From: Flavobacteriales bacterium
Lineage (GTDB): Bacteria; Bacteroidota; Bacteroidia; Flavobacteriales_F; PHOS-HE28
Direction of reading: 5' to 3'
DNA: 64,000 bases
NCBI GenBank assembly: GCA_016721005.1
Contig: JADKJM010000014.1
Span: forward strand, 62,001 to 126,000
Position numbers and translations under genes: made by a program. Positions 52,396 through 61,361 of the stretch are shown here, in pieces. Each line of letters opens with the position of its first letter. Position 1 is the first letter of the stretch. The notes under the pieces are model-generated. The model searched no databases, was not told the origin of the DNA, and saw only the letters and a list, made by a program, of their open reading frames with translations.

Positions 52396-54162
52396 ATGAG
52401 CCTTGCACGGAAGACAGGGATCCTGCTGATGGTCGCCGCGATCCTCTCGAGTTGTCAATTCGAGAAGAGCGGTGCCACAGGTTGGAACTATAACGATTCG
52501 AAGAACGGCGGTTATGAAAAGGCCGGATTCGAGGATCAGGAGACCGGACCCGGTATCATCCTGATCGAAGGCGGTCAATTCACCATGGGTCGTGTAACGG
52601 ATGACCTGTTGCATGAATGGGACAACATCCCCCGGACCGTTACGGTCTCCTCCTTTTATATGGATGAGGTGGAAGTGACCAACTTCTACTGGTTGGAATA
52701 CCTCTATTGGCTCGACCGTGTTTTCGCCGCCGACTATCCGGAGATCTTCAAGAAGGCGCTACCGGACACCTTGGTCTGGAGGAACAAACTCGGCTTCAAT
52801 GAGCCGTACGTGGAGTACTACCTGCGTCATCCGGCCTTTCGGGATTACCCGGTGGTCGGGGTTAATTGGCTACAAGCGAATGACTACTGCGCATGGCGGA
52901 CGGATCGGGTGAACGAGATCATCCTGATCCGCGAGGGATTGTTCGAGCATTACACCAATCAGATCAACGAGGACCACTTCACCACAGATTCCTATCTCGC
53001 CGGTCAATACGAGAGCGGTAAGAAGGTGGATGGTGTGACCGATTTCAATCCGAACAAGGATACCCGCAACATCAAGATCGAGGACGGAGTGCTGCTACCC
53101 CGCTACCGCTTGCCCACCGAGGCAGAGTGGGAATATGCAGCTTACGGCTTGATCGGAACCACGGTGGATGAGCGCGTTGTTGAACGCCGGATCTACCCAT
53201 GGAACGGGCACTGGGTGCGTTACGACAGCAGGAAGAAAGGGGGTGCCTTCTACGGTGATTTCCGCGGCAACTTCATGCGCGGACGCGGTGACTACATGGG
53301 TGTAGCGGGCAGCCTGAATGATAACGGTGACATTACCACGCCTGTGTTCAGCTATTGGCCGAACGACTATGGCTTGTACAACATGGCCGGCAACGTGAGC
53401 GAGTGGGTCATGGATGTGTACCGTCCGCTCAGTCCGGAGGACAACGATGATTTCCGCCCGTTCCGCGGTAACGTCTTCCGCACCAAGGTGCTGAACAGCG
53501 ATGGTGCCGTACAGGACAAACACGACATCGTGATCTACGATGTGGATGGCATTAAGTACTACCTCACGGAGTTCCAGACCATTATGCAAGGTCGCGCTAC
53601 GGATGAGGAAGCAGCGTTGATCGATGAACTCCTGACCACGATCGATCAGGCCATCGAGTTCAACAACACCCGGAAGCAGGATGCCGCCATGCAGCGGGTG
53701 CAGGATATGGTGGACAACATCAAGAGCAAGGATCTGGAGATCTGCCCGAAGCTTCTGAGTGGCATTAGTGATTACCAATCCGACCAGCCCGGTGATGTGC
53801 GCATGCGTGGTGTGACCGTCGAAGAGAACATCGACCGCAGGAACTACCGGCAGAGCGATAACATCGACTTCCGTGATGGGGATGTGGAGAGCAGCATCTA
53901 TTACGAGCAACCGGACTTCGAAGGCAACCCGATGTACGACTGGGGTAAGACCACTTTGGTTAATGACCGCAGCCGGGTGTACAAGGGTGCTTCATGGGCC
54001 GATCGGATCTATTGGGCGAATCCTGGAACGCGACGTCACATGGACGAACGTCAAAGCACCTCCACGATCGGCTTCCGCTGCGCCATGACACGCGTAGGTA
54101 GCCCTCGCGGCCTTGGCGATGATAAGCGCCGCAGCAAGATCGACGCGCAACAGAAGCGCTAA
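52396..54162 (+). CDS. gldJ: Gliding motility / T9SS lipoprotein GldJ
   Basis: A 588-residue lipoprotein: signal M-S-L-A-R-K-T-G-I-L-L-M-V with lipobox L-S-S-C at residue 20. The body has the formylglycine-generating-enzyme (SUMF1) fold shared by GldJ and GldK: L-I-E-G-G-Q-F-T-M-G-R, Y-M-D-E-V-E-V-T-N, R-L-P-T-E-A-E-W-E-Y-A-A, N-M-A-G-N-V-S-E-W-V-M-D-V-Y and a closing R-H-M-D-E-R-Q-S-T-S-T-I-G-F-R-C. The early segment G-A-T-G-W-N-Y-N-D and the long insert after N-V-S-E-W point to GldJ. It is needed for T9SS stability and gliding. A terminator precedes murF. Confidence 0.93.
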   Translation: MSLARKTGILLMVAAILSSCQFEKSGATGWNYNDSKNGGYEKAGFEDQETGPGIILIEGGQFTMGRVTDDLLHEWDNIPRTVTVSSFYMDEVEVTNFYWLEYLYWLDRVFAADYPEIFKKALPDTLVWRNKLGFNEPYVEYYLRHPAFRDYPVVGVNWLQANDYCAWRTDRVNEIILIREGLFEHYTNQINEDHFTTDSYLAGQYESGKKVDGVTDFNPNKDTRNIKIEDGVLLPRYRLPTEAEWEYAAYGLIGTTVDERVVERRIYPWNGHWVRYDSRKKGGAFYGDFRGNFMRGRGDYMGVAGSLNDNGDITTPVFSYWPNDYGLYNMAGNVSEWVMDVYRPLSPEDNDDFRPFRGNVFRTKVLNSDGAVQDKHDIVIYDVDGIKYYLTEFQTIMQGRATDEEAALIDELLTTIDQAIEFNNTRKQDAAMQRVQDMVDNIKSKDLEICPKLLSGISDYQSDQPGDVRMRGVTVEENIDRRNYRQSDNIDFRDGDVESSIYYEQPDFEGNPMYDWGKTTLVNDRSRVYKGASWADRIYWANPGTRRHMDERQSTSTIGFRCAMTRVGSPRGLGDDKRRSKIDAQQKR

Positions 54163-54184
54163 CACCTGCTCCACCTAATTTGGA

Positions 54185-54215
54185 CCCCCGGCCTCATCGT
54201 CGGGGGTTCTTCTTT
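54185..54215 (+). terminator. Rho-independent terminator after gldJ
   Basis: CCCCCG (54185-54190) pairs with CGGGGG (54201-54206), followed by a T-rich stretch TTCTTCTTT. It lies 22 bases after the gldJ stop and ends just before the murF ATG at 54219. Confidence 0.7.
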
Positions 54216-54218
54216 AGG

Positions 54219-55514
54219 ATGATCTCAACAGACACGTTACACAAGAAATTCAAAACGTGCGCTGGCGCGAGTACGGACTCCCGTTCGATCGCTCCCGGAT
54301 CGATGTTCTTCGCGCTGAAGGGTCCGAACTTCGATGCGAATACGCTCGCCGTGGAGGCCCTATCGAAAGGAGCACGGTTCGCAGTGGTCGATGACCCGAT
54401 AGTGGTCCAGGACGATCGGTTCCTCCTCGTGCCTGACGTACTTACAGCTATACAGGACCTTGCCAAGTATCATCGGAGGAACTTCAACCTCCCGGTGATC
54501 GCCATCACTGGTTCGAATGGGAAAACCACCACCAAGGAATTGGTCCACGCCGTTCTTGCATCCGATCGCCACACCTTGGCCACTTCAGGGAATCTGAACA
54601 ACCACATCGGGGTTCCGCTCACCCTTCTGCGCTTGACCGCTGAACATGAGATCGCGATCATCGAAATGGGCGCGAACAAACCGGGCGACATCGCGGAATT
54701 GGCTGCCGTAGCGGAACCCACGCACGGATTGATCACGAACATCGGGAAAGCCCACTTGGAGGGGTTTGGCAACTTCGATGGCGTGGTGCGGACCAAGACC
54801 GAACTCTACCAATTCATTCGCGGGAAGGAAGGACTCCTGTTCGTGAATGCGGAGGATAAGCTATTGATGGAGAAGAGTGCCGGTATGAACCGGGTCACCT
54901 ATGGATACACCCCGTTGTGTAACACTACCGGAAGATCGAGCGGTTCCGGGCCCTTCCTCGAACTGATCTTCCAAGGCCGAGGGAATATCGATCACACCGT
55001 GAAGACCCATTTGATCGGCGACTACAATCTTCCGAACGCCTTGGCCGCGATCGCCATCGGACAATACTTCAAGATCCCTGACAAACGCATCGCGCAAGCG
55101 CTTTCAGAATACCGCCCGGGGAATAATCGGTCCCAATTCATTGACACGGGGAGGAATCGCCTGATCATGGATGCTTACAACGCCAATCCATCCAGCATGG
55201 CAGCGGCACTCGAGAATTTCGCCGCGATGGCCAGCAAAGAGCCGAAACTCGCGATACTGGGAGATATGCTGGAGCTTGGTGCAGCGACCGAGATGGAGCA
55301 CCTGGCGATCATCGACCTCACCCAGCGCCTTGGGATCGACACCAGAATGGTCGGTGGATCATTCAAGTCCGCAGCGGCTGGCGCGGGTCCGGCCTGTTTC
55401 GAGACAACGGAGGACCTTCTGGCCGCCCTGAAGGCTGAGCCGATCCAAGGAAGGCTGATCCTGTTGAAGGGATCGCGCGGGATCAAACTTGAAACCGTGG
55501 TTCCGGAGCTATAG
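54219..55514 (+). CDS. murF: UDP-N-acetylmuramoyl-tripeptide-D-alanyl-D-alanine ligase
   Basis: The start is ATG 54219 (M-I-S-T-D-T-L-H-K-K-F), 431 residues; an upstream ATG at 54180 falls in the gldJ terminator. It is a cytosolic Mur ligase that adds D-Ala-D-Ala to UDP-MurNAc-tripeptide. The N-terminal domain has T-D-S-R-S-I-A-P-G; the ATP loop is I-T-G-S-N-G-K-T-T-T-K-E; E-M-G-A-N-K-P-G-D-I holds conserved acidic and Asn residues; D-A-Y-N-A-N-P-S-S-M and L-G-D-M-L-E-L-G mark the C-terminal part. It is placed directly after gldJ. Confidence 0.96.
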   Translation: MISTDTLHKKFKTCAGASTDSRSIAPGSMFFALKGPNFDANTLAVEALSKGARFAVVDDPIVVQDDRFLLVPDVLTAIQDLAKYHRRNFNLPVIAITGSNGKTTTKELVHAVLASDRHTLATSGNLNNHIGVPLTLLRLTAEHEIAIIEMGANKPGDIAELAAVAEPTHGLITNIGKAHLEGFGNFDGVVRTKTELYQFIRGKEGLLFVNAEDKLLMEKSAGMNRVTYGYTPLCNTTGRSSGSGPFLELIFQGRGNIDHTVKTHLIGDYNLPNALAAIAIGQYFKIPDKRIAQALSEYRPGNNRSQFIDTGRNRLIMDAYNANPSSMAAALENFAAMASKEPKLAILGDMLELGAATEMEHLAIIDLTQRLGIDTRMVGGSFKSAAAGAGPACFETTEDLLAALKAEPIQGRLILLKGSRGIKLETVVPEL

Positions 55515-55528
55515 GTCCGGAATGCAGA

Positions 55529-55552
55529 AGGCCTTCCCCGAAAGGAAGGCCT
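55529..55552. terminator. Terminator hairpin between murF and tRNA-Glu
   Basis: AGGCCTTCC (55529-55537) pairs perfectly with GGAAGGCCT (55544-55552) around a 6-base loop. It lies between the murF stop and the convergent tRNA gene and could serve both strands. Confidence 0.65.
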
Positions 55553-55561
55553 CGCTGCAAG

Positions 55562-55633
55562 TAGCCCGTAGGGGAATCGAACCCCTGTTTCATCCGTGAA
55601 AGGGACGCGTCCTAACCCCTAGACGAACGGGCC
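55562..55633 (-). tRNA. tRNA-Glu (anticodon TTC)
   Basis: On the minus strand the sequence begins GGCCCGTTCGTCTAGGGGTT and ends TTCGATTCCCCTACGGGCTA. The acceptor arms GGCCCGT/ACGGGCT pair (with one G-U). The D-arm, anticodon loop CTTTCAC (anticodon TTC, Glu), and T-arm GGGGTTCGATTCCCC are all recognisable. It is 72 bases to the discriminator A; only the C of a CCA end seems to be encoded. Confidence 0.95.
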
Positions 55634-55693
55634 ATGATCTCAATCCCCGAAGGGGCGGCAAATGTAATCCCCTGATCCGAACCAAGCAACGGA

Positions 55694-56398
55694 TCAGGAC
55701 ATATCGTCCATATCCGACTGGAACCGGAATCCGAGACGCTTTCCTGTGCTGATCAGGGTGTTCGCATTCAACTCGTTCATTTCGCTCACGGTCACTTGGT
55801 TGACCTGGTCATAGGGCGGTGCGAGAAGGTCGAACTCGAGCACATAAAGCAGCACGGAATGCAGCACTGCTTTGATCCGTTCGCGGGATGGGTCGTTGTG
55901 CGGCAGGTCATCATAGAGAAACCCGAGTTGCCGTTTGCCTTGTACGAAGAACTTGTTCTCGCGATTAAGAAAGAGCCGGGCCACGAGATAACCCAGGTCC
56001 CTCTCCCGATTGTACGTGAAGGAATCGCTGAGGAAATTGTACATGTTGATCACCCCGAAGTACCCACGCAGGTCATCCTCTTCCAAGTAGCTGGTCTTCC
56101 AATAACTATGGCTCTGGTCCAACTTGAACACATTCGTGTGCATGTGGAAGATGATCACATCGCCGGCAACCTTCAACTCGCACGCCGTGCTACCCTTGTC
56201 CGTGAAGCTGACCAAGAGACGCTTATCATGATCCACCACAGCCGACCCAAGGTCCACTGCGATCTCCTGCAGCACTTCCTTCACGACCTCGAACAATGCC
56301 ACCGTTCGCTGGTACACATCCTGCTTCATGCATGATTTCGTCTTCAAGGCGTTGATGATCAACGCGCGTGCCTCGGGGATTGCCGGTTTCTTGCTCAT
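55694..56398 (-). CDS. Conserved Bacteroidota protein of unknown function
   Basis: A 234-residue soluble protein starting M-S-K-K-P-A-I-P-E-A-R with no signal or membrane segment. No domain is recognised. Notable segments are K-S-C-M-K-Q-D-V-Y-Q, H-M-H-T-N-V-F-K-L-D and G-Y-F-G-V-I-N-M-Y-N-F-L-S-D-S-F. Its ATG overlaps the proS stop (TGATG), so the two genes are translated together. I have the impression of similar unknown proteins in other Bacteroidota but cannot verify that here. A cytosolic role is likely. Confidence 0.75.
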   Translation of the reverse strand: MSKKPAIPEARALIINALKTKSCMKQDVYQRTVALFEVVKEVLQEIAVDLGSAVVDHDKRLLVSFTDKGSTACELKVAGDVIIFHMHTNVFKLDQSHSYWKTSYLEEDDLRGYFGVINMYNFLSDSFTYNRERDLGYLVARLFLNRENKFFVQGKRQLGFLYDDLPHNDPSRERIKAVLHSVLLYVLEFDLLAPPYDQVNQVTVSEMNELNANTLISTGKRLGFRFQSDMDDMS

Positions 56399-57867
56399 CA
56401 GTACGCTCTTGCGAAGATGACCCTTTGCTTGCTTGGCTTACCCGAGACCATGCAGGTCCCCGCTTCAGGTGCGGATCCCAGTGGAATGCAGCGAATGGTG
56501 GCCTTGGTCTCGGCTTTCACTTTGGCTTCCGTCTCAGGTGTCCCATCCCAGTGCGCGAATAGGAAGCCGCCTTTCTCGATCTCCTCCTTGAATTCTGAGT
56601 AGCTATCAACAGCGCGCGTGTTGTTCTCGCGCATCGCTAATGCCTTCTGGTAGAGATTGTCCTGGATGTGTCCGAGCAAGTGCTCCACCTTCTCCGCGAT
56701 ATCCGTGACCTGCATCACCTGTTTCTCCAAGGTGTCCCGGCGTGCTACTTCCACGGTGCCGTTCTCCATGTCCCGTGGACCAATAGCAATGCGGACCGGG
56801 TAGCCCTTGAACTCATACTCGGCGAACTTCCAGCCCGGCTTCTTGGAGTCATCATCATCGAATTTGACGGTGATCCCTTTGGATTTGAGGGACGCGATCA
56901 TCGGTGCAACATATGCTCGCAGCGCCTCCAACTGCTCGGCATTCTTCGAGATCGGTATCACAGCCACTTGAACCGGTGCGAGCTTCGGCGGAAGGACAAG
57001 GCCATGATCATCGCTATGCGTCATGATCAGCGCCCCTATCAATCGGGTGGTCACTCCCCAACTTGTTGCCCAAACATGCTCTTGTTTGTTCTCCTTGTTG
57101 GTGTACAGAACGTCGAACGCCTTGGCGAAATTCTGCCCGAGAAAATGCGAAGTGCCGGCTTGTAGGGCCTTGCCATCCTGCATGAGCGCTTCGATGCAAT
57201 AGGTGTCCACCGCACCGGCGAACCGCTCGCTTTCGGTTTTCAAGCCCTTGATCACCGGAATGGCGAGCCATTCCTCCGCGAAGACCCGATAAACCTCGAG
57301 CATCCGTTCCGTCTCTTCGATCGCCTCCTGTCTGGTGGCATGCGCCGTATGCCCTTCCTGCCATAGGAATTCAGTGGTTCGCAAGAATAATCGCGTGCGC
57401 ATCTCCCAGCGCACCACATTCGCCCATTGGTTGATCAACAGTGGAAGATCGCGATAACTCTTGATCCAACCCTTGTAGGTGTTCCAGATGATGGTCTCGC
57501 TCGTAGGGCGCACGATCAGTTCCTCTTCCAACTTTGCCTCGGGATCGACAACCACCCCATGAACCGGATCACTCTTCAATCGGTAGTGGGTCACCACGGC
57601 GCATTCCTTGGCGAAGCCTTCCACGTGGCTCGCTTCCTTGGCGAAATAGCTCTTCGGAATGAAGATCGGGAAGTATGCGTTGACATGTCCCGTCGCCTTG
57701 AACATGCCATCGAGTGCGGATTGCATCTTTTCCCAGATCGCATAGCCATGCGGCTTTATCACCATGCATCCGCGCACCTCACTATGCTCCGCCATATCAG
57801 CCTTCAGCACCAGATCGTTGTACCACTTCGCGTAGTCGTCCGCACGCTTCGTCAATTGTTCAGCCAT
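56398..57867 (-). CDS. proS: Prolyl-tRNA synthetase (archaeal/eukaryote-like short type)
   Basis: A 489-residue class II synthetase charging tRNA-Pro. Motifs include Y-A-K-W-Y-N-D-L-V, the V-R-P-T-S-E-T motif (T-S-E-T-I-I-W), W-E-M-R-T-R-L-F-L-R-T-T-E-F-L-W-Q-E-G-H-T-A-H and T-S-H-F-L-G-Q-N-F-A-K. The anticodon-binding domain follows, and the ending I-F-A-R-A-Y is the C-terminal Tyr characteristic of this type, which lacks the long editing insertion. A -7-like box TACTTTCG at 57910-57917 lies 43 bases upstream on the minus strand. Confidence 0.96.
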   Translation of the reverse strand: MAEQLTKRADDYAKWYNDLVLKADMAEHSEVRGCMVIKPHGYAIWEKMQSALDGMFKATGHVNAYFPIFIPKSYFAKEASHVEGFAKECAVVTHYRLKSDPVHGVVVDPEAKLEEELIVRPTSETIIWNTYKGWIKSYRDLPLLINQWANVVRWEMRTRLFLRTTEFLWQEGHTAHATRQEAIEETERMLEVYRVFAEEWLAIPVIKGLKTESERFAGAVDTYCIEALMQDGKALQAGTSHFLGQNFAKAFDVLYTNKENKQEHVWATSWGVTTRLIGALIMTHSDDHGLVLPPKLAPVQVAVIPISKNAEQLEALRAYVAPMIASLKSKGITVKFDDDDSKKPGWKFAEYEFKGYPVRIAIGPRDMENGTVEVARRDTLEKQVMQVTDIAEKVEHLLGHIQDNLYQKALAMRENNTRAVDSYSEFKEEIEKGGFLFAHWDGTPETEAKVKAETKATIRCIPLGSAPEAGTCMVSGKPSKQRVIFARAY

Positions 57868-57883
57868 CGCCCTTTTGCGGTAT

Positions 57884-57891
57884 TATTTTTG
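57884..57891 (+). promoter_or_regulatory. Candidate -7 box for the Gly-rich lipoprotein gene
   Basis: TATTTTTG matches TAnnTTTG exactly and lies 67 bases upstream of the ATG at 57958, inside the divergent region with proS. A TTG at 57856-57858 could be part of the -33 element. Confidence 0.5.
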
Positions 57892-57909
57892 TTCCAAGTG
57901 GTTGATCGG

Positions 57910-57917
57910 CGAAAGTA
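57910..57917 (-). promoter_or_regulatory. Candidate -7 box for proS
   Basis: The minus strand reads TACTTTCG, 43 bases upstream of the proS ATG at 57867. This box lies downstream of, and opposed to, the plus-strand box at 57884-57891, so the two transcripts would overlap. Confidence 0.5.
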
Positions 57918-57957
57918 AACAACCCCCTCCGGCAAGCGAGGGCCAAAGACCAGACGC

Positions 57958-58974
57958 ATGAAACCTACAAGGAACTTGATCGGACCCGCAACGATGGTCA
58001 TGTTGCTGCTCGGTTCGTGTGCCTCCAGCCAACAAGTTGGTCAGTTCGAAGACGATGTGTACTATGTACCCTCCGCTGCCAATGCAACCCAACCCAAGCC
58101 TGTCGCTGAAGTGACACCACCGGCCACAGCGGACGATTACTACGATCCAAACACGGCCAGTACCGTCGGTACCAGCCGGGGCTATTACGACATGACCTAC
58201 AACGATCCGTATTTCTACAACTACGGTCGGTTCGGCTTCGGAATGGGTTCGCAAACCGGGTGGAGTGGATCAGGTTGGGGATCCGGAATGGGTTACCAGA
58301 CCGGATGGAATGGACCAGGTTGGGGATCCGGAATGCAGTGGGGTTATGGATCCGGTGTGTATAGCGGGTGGTACCGTCCGACCATCAGTTTCGGATACGG
58401 CTGGGGTTCTCAGCCATGGGGAGGCTATTATAGCGGTATGGGCTGGAATCAGTTCGCATGGTACAACGACCCGTATTACGGCGGTTACGGCGGTGGAATG
58501 GGTGGTTATGGGTACGGCAATTATTGGGGCCCTTGGGGAAATTGTTATTCGGGCTACTCACCGATCGTGATCGCCGGTTCGGCGAACCATGTGGTGGGAC
58601 ATCGCCCTTCACTTGGCGTAGGCAACAATAGAAGCAACGGCACCTACCAAGCTCGTTCCTCTTTCCGGGATCCAGTCGCTCTGACACGTACCCCATATGC
58701 GGACCGCATTGCGAGTGAACGACGCACGATCAATTCCGATCGACCCGGGGTTCGGGGGGGCTCCACTGTAAATCCTCATCCTGAGCAGCGGCCTAATGTG
58801 ATCGGCACTCCGGGCCAACGCCCGGCTGCTGAACGCACCATTCGTATGCCGCGCGCAACCGACCATGGTGGTACAATGGAACGCGGTGGCGGCGTGAATC
58901 GTGGCGGTGGCGGATCTCCATCGCGATCAGGCGGGGGAGGTGGAATGTCACCAGGTGTTCGACGCGCGCGTTGA
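57958..58974 (+). CDS. Gly/Tyr/Trp-rich putative lipoprotein
   Basis: A 338-residue protein with a lipoprotein signal (M-V-M-L-L-L-G-S-C, Cys at about residue 21). Residues 22-75 are acidic/Pro-rich; residues 75-200 are extremely rich in Gly, Tyr, Trp and Asn (for example Y-G-G-Y-G-G-G-M-G-G-Y-G-Y-G); the C-terminus is Arg/Gly/Pro-rich (G-G-G-G-M-S-P-G-V-R-R-A-R). A 45-base tandem repeat encodes part of the Gly-rich region. No enzyme domain is present. Similar low-complexity envelope lipoproteins occur in Bacteroidota with no assigned role. It overlaps the next gene by 4 bases. Confidence 0.8.
   Translation: MKPTRNLIGPATMVMLLLGSCASSQQVGQFEDDVYYVPSAANATQPKPVAEVTPPATADDYYDPNTASTVGTSRGYYDMTYNDPYFYNYGRFGFGMGSQTGWSGSGWGSGMGYQTGWNGPGWGSGMQWGYGSGVYSGWYRPTISFGYGWGSQPWGGYYSGMGWNQFAWYNDPYYGGYGGGMGGYGYGNYWGPWGNCYSGYSPIVIAGSANHVVGHRPSLGVGNNRSNGTYQARSSFRDPVALTRTPYADRIASERRTINSDRPGVRGGSTVNPHPEQRPNVIGTPGQRPAAERTIRMPRATDHGGTMERGGGVNRGGGGSPSRSGGGGGMSPGVRRAR
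58240..58329 (+). repeat. 45-base tandem repeat, two full copies
   Basis: Units at 58240-58284 and 58285-58329 begin GGAATGGGTT and end GTTGGGGATCC, differing at a few positions; a partial third unit follows from 58330. They encode G-M-G-x-Q-T-G-W-x-G-x-G-W-G-S within the Gly-rich lipoprotein. Confidence 0.85.
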
Positions 58975-60470
58975 TGATCGGTAATGGCTTGGCTTTGCGC
59001 CTGATCGCGGCAATAGCGATACAGGCGGTCGCCATCAACGTTCATGCCCAGAACGAGGAGGATGCGTTGCGTCTTTCCAGCTTCGGGGGAGGCGGTACGG
59101 CCAGAAGCAACGGCCTAGCGAATGCGATCGGAGCCGTGGGTGCCGATCCGATGTCGGTGATGATCAATCCAGCAGGGATGGCGCTCTATCGCGCAAGTGC
59201 TTTGTCGTTCACAAGCGTTCTGGAGATCAACAAAGTGGATGCGCGCTACTACGGCACCACAACCCCGTATTCCCAAGAACGGTTCGCGGTGAACAACTTG
59301 GCCCTTGTGCTGCACACACCCGCGAAAGAAGGATCCGAATGGATGAGTGCGACGTGGGGTGTGACCTATGATCGCCAAACCAGTCAGCATTGGACTACTG
59401 ATGTAGTTGGCACACGTGTCCCAAGTACGATCCTGGAGCACTTCGTGCGCGAAGCGGATGGAACCCCTTACGCTAGCCTCGAAGATGTTTTCCCATTCAC
59501 CGCTTATCCGGTATGGTTTGCATACGGAATCGATACAATACCTGGATCGCTGTCGAGCTACGAAGGATTCATCCCTTTCGGTTCGGACACTCGCCAACGA
59601 CACACAATTGAATCGCATGGTGCGACAACGCGAACCACTTTCTTCTACTCAGGCAATTACAAGGACCGTTTGTATGTCGGTGCCTCGGTCGGTGTCGTCG
59701 GCCAGCGGTTCCGGCGAGTGACCAACCACACGGAGTATTCCTTGGACGCCCTGCTGGATCTGCAAGGACTTACCTACAAGGAGGATCTTACCACGAACGG
59801 CAACGGGTTCGATGTGAATGTGGGGGTGATCGGCCGTGTCACGGACCGTATTCGTGTGGGTGCCGCCTTTCAGAGTCCGCAATGGTTGCTTTTGAATGAT
59901 GCCTACTTCACTGAATTCTCCACCACATTCCGAACACCGGACAATCTGGGCAACTTCAGCTACGCCTCCACTTCCCCGGATGGTACATTCTCCTACCGGC
60001 TCCGAACACCGTGGCGCGGGACATTGAGTGCATCCTATCTCGCTGGCAAGAATGGATTGTTCAGTGTGGATTACGACTACGCGGACTTCCGGACGATGCG
60101 ATACCGCTCGGCGAACAACACGGAGGATCTCTATGATTTCAGCACGGAGAATGATCTGATCAAGAAGCGATTCCGTTCGCGTAGCGGGTTGCGGATAGGT
60201 ACGGAGTGGCGCATGGGGAATTGGTATTTCCGCGGGGGTTGGGCGTATGCTCAGGATCCGTACAACAAGAACGACGCAGCGAAGGGGCAAGCATTGCGCA
60301 ATTACTGCGGTGGTCTGGGATATCGCGGTGAGCACCTCACAGTGGATCTTGCGTTCACAGCAGGGATCCAAGGGACACGATTCTTCCAGTACGATCCGGA
60401 TCTGGTCAATGCCACGGAAACCGATCGAAAGAGCTATAGCTCCTTCCTTACCATCGGCTTGCGGCCGTAG
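58971..60470 (+). CDS. Outer-membrane beta-barrel protein (OmpP1/FadL/TodX-like)
   Basis: A 499-residue protein whose ATG overlaps the preceding stop by 4 bases. A signal peptide ends near V-H-A-Q. The N-terminal hatch-like segment G-A-V-G-A-D-P-M-S-V-M-I-N-P-A-G-M-A resembles the N-P-A-G/A motif of the FadL/OmpP1 family, and the rest is a series of amphipathic strands (for example V-G-A-A-F-Q-S-P-Q-W) ending S-F-L-T-I-G-L-R-P. FadL-like proteins take up hydrophobic molecules, but many Bacteroidota relatives are uncharacterised. It is coupled to the Gly-rich lipoprotein, suggesting a shared envelope role. Confidence 0.85.
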   Translation: MMIGNGLALRLIAAIAIQAVAINVHAQNEEDALRLSSFGGGGTARSNGLANAIGAVGADPMSVMINPAGMALYRASALSFTSVLEINKVDARYYGTTTPYSQERFAVNNLALVLHTPAKEGSEWMSATWGVTYDRQTSQHWTTDVVGTRVPSTILEHFVREADGTPYASLEDVFPFTAYPVWFAYGIDTIPGSLSSYEGFIPFGSDTRQRHTIESHGATTRTTFFYSGNYKDRLYVGASVGVVGQRFRRVTNHTEYSLDALLDLQGLTYKEDLTTNGNGFDVNVGVIGRVTDRIRVGAAFQSPQWLLLNDAYFTEFSTTFRTPDNLGNFSYASTSPDGTFSYRLRTPWRGTLSASYLAGKNGLFSVDYDYADFRTMRYRSANNTEDLYDFSTENDLIKKRFRSRSGLRIGTEWRMGNWYFRGGWAYAQDPYNKNDAAKGQALRNYCGGLGYRGEHLTVDLAFTAGIQGTRFFQYDPDLVNATETDRKSYSSFLTIGLRP

Positions 60471-60485
60471 GATGTCCGGAAAGAA

Positions 60486-60517
60486 GAAGCCCCTCCGCCG
60501 GATGGCGGAAGGGCTTC
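60486..60517. terminator. Bidirectional terminator hairpin
   Basis: GAAGCCCCTCCGCC (60486-60499) pairs with GGCGGAAGGGCTTC (60504-60517) with one mismatch and a 4-base loop. It lies between convergent genes and could end transcripts from both sides. Confidence 0.7.
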
Positions 60518-60536
60518 ATGCAATTCAAATGTCGGC

Positions 60537-61358
60537 TTACTTGCCGTTGTTCACACGGTCCACCACGTACTCATCCACGAGGATGCGGCCGCAGTGTTCG
60601 CACACGATGATCTTCTTGTGGCTGCCGATATCCAATTGGCGTTGAGGCGGGATCGAGTTGAAGCAACCTCCGCAGCTACCGCGCTCCACAGGAACCACTC
60701 CTAGACCGTTCCGTGAATTATCGCGGATCCGGTGATAGGCGCTCAATAGGCGCTCTTCAATGTTCTTGGAAGCCGTCGCACTCTTCTTGGTCAATTCCTT
60801 CTCTTCCTTCTCGGTCTCCGCAGTGATCGCGTCCAGTTCCTTCTTCTTCAGGTCCAGATCCTTCTTTCGATCATCGTGCTTGGCCTTGCTCTCATCCACC
60901 ACGGTCTTCTTCTGCTCGATCTGGAGCTTGTACTCCTTGATCCGCTTCTCGGCGAGTTGGATCTCCAGGTTCTGGAACTCAACCTCCTTCGTCAAGGAAT
61001 CGTACTCGCGGTTGTTCCGCACCTTGGCCTGCTGGCCTTCGTACTTCTTGATGTGTGCCTTGGCGTCCTTGATCAGGTTCTGCTTCTCAGCCACCTGGCC
61101 CTCGAAATCAGCCAATTCATCCTGCAGCTTCTTCAGACGGGTCTCCAGACCGGCGACCTCATCTTCGAGGTCCTGCACCTCCAAGGGCAATTCACCGCGC
61201 TGTACTTTGATCTTATCCACTTGGGAATCGACCGTTTGCAGACGGTAAAGCTCCACAAGCTTTTCGGCAACGGTGATCTCACCTTTTACGGAGGCCTTAC
61301 CGTTCTCTGATGTGGTCTTCGCCTCTTTTACAGGAGCCTTGACATCGCTCTTCGCCAT
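60537..61358 (-). CDS. Coiled-coil protein with C4-type zinc ribbon
   Basis: A 273-residue cytosolic protein. An Ala/Lys-rich N-terminus is followed by a long helical coiled coil (about residues 30-205, rich in Glu/Lys/Leu heptads, such as L-E-D-E-V-A-G-L-E-T-R-L-K-K-L) and a C-terminal zinc ribbon with C-G-G-C ... C-E-H-C-G-R-I. This matches the C4-type zinc ribbon family (zf-RING_7), whose members in other bacteria have been linked to nucleic-acid or translation-related roles; none is certain. It follows the Nif3 gene on the same strand with only 3 bases between, so they form one operon. Confidence 0.9.
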   Translation of the reverse strand: MAKSDVKAPVKEAKTTSENGKASVKGEITVAEKLVELYRLQTVDSQVDKIKVQRGELPLEVQDLEDEVAGLETRLKKLQDELADFEGQVAEKQNLIKDAKAHIKKYEGQQAKVRNNREYDSLTKEVEFQNLEIQLAEKRIKEYKLQIEQKKTVVDESKAKHDDRKKDLDLKKKELDAITAETEKEEKELTKKSATASKNIEERLLSAYHRIRDNSRNGLGVVPVERGSCGGCFNSIPPQRQLDIGSHKKIIVCEHCGRILVDEYVVDRVNNGK

Positions 61359-61361
61359 GGT

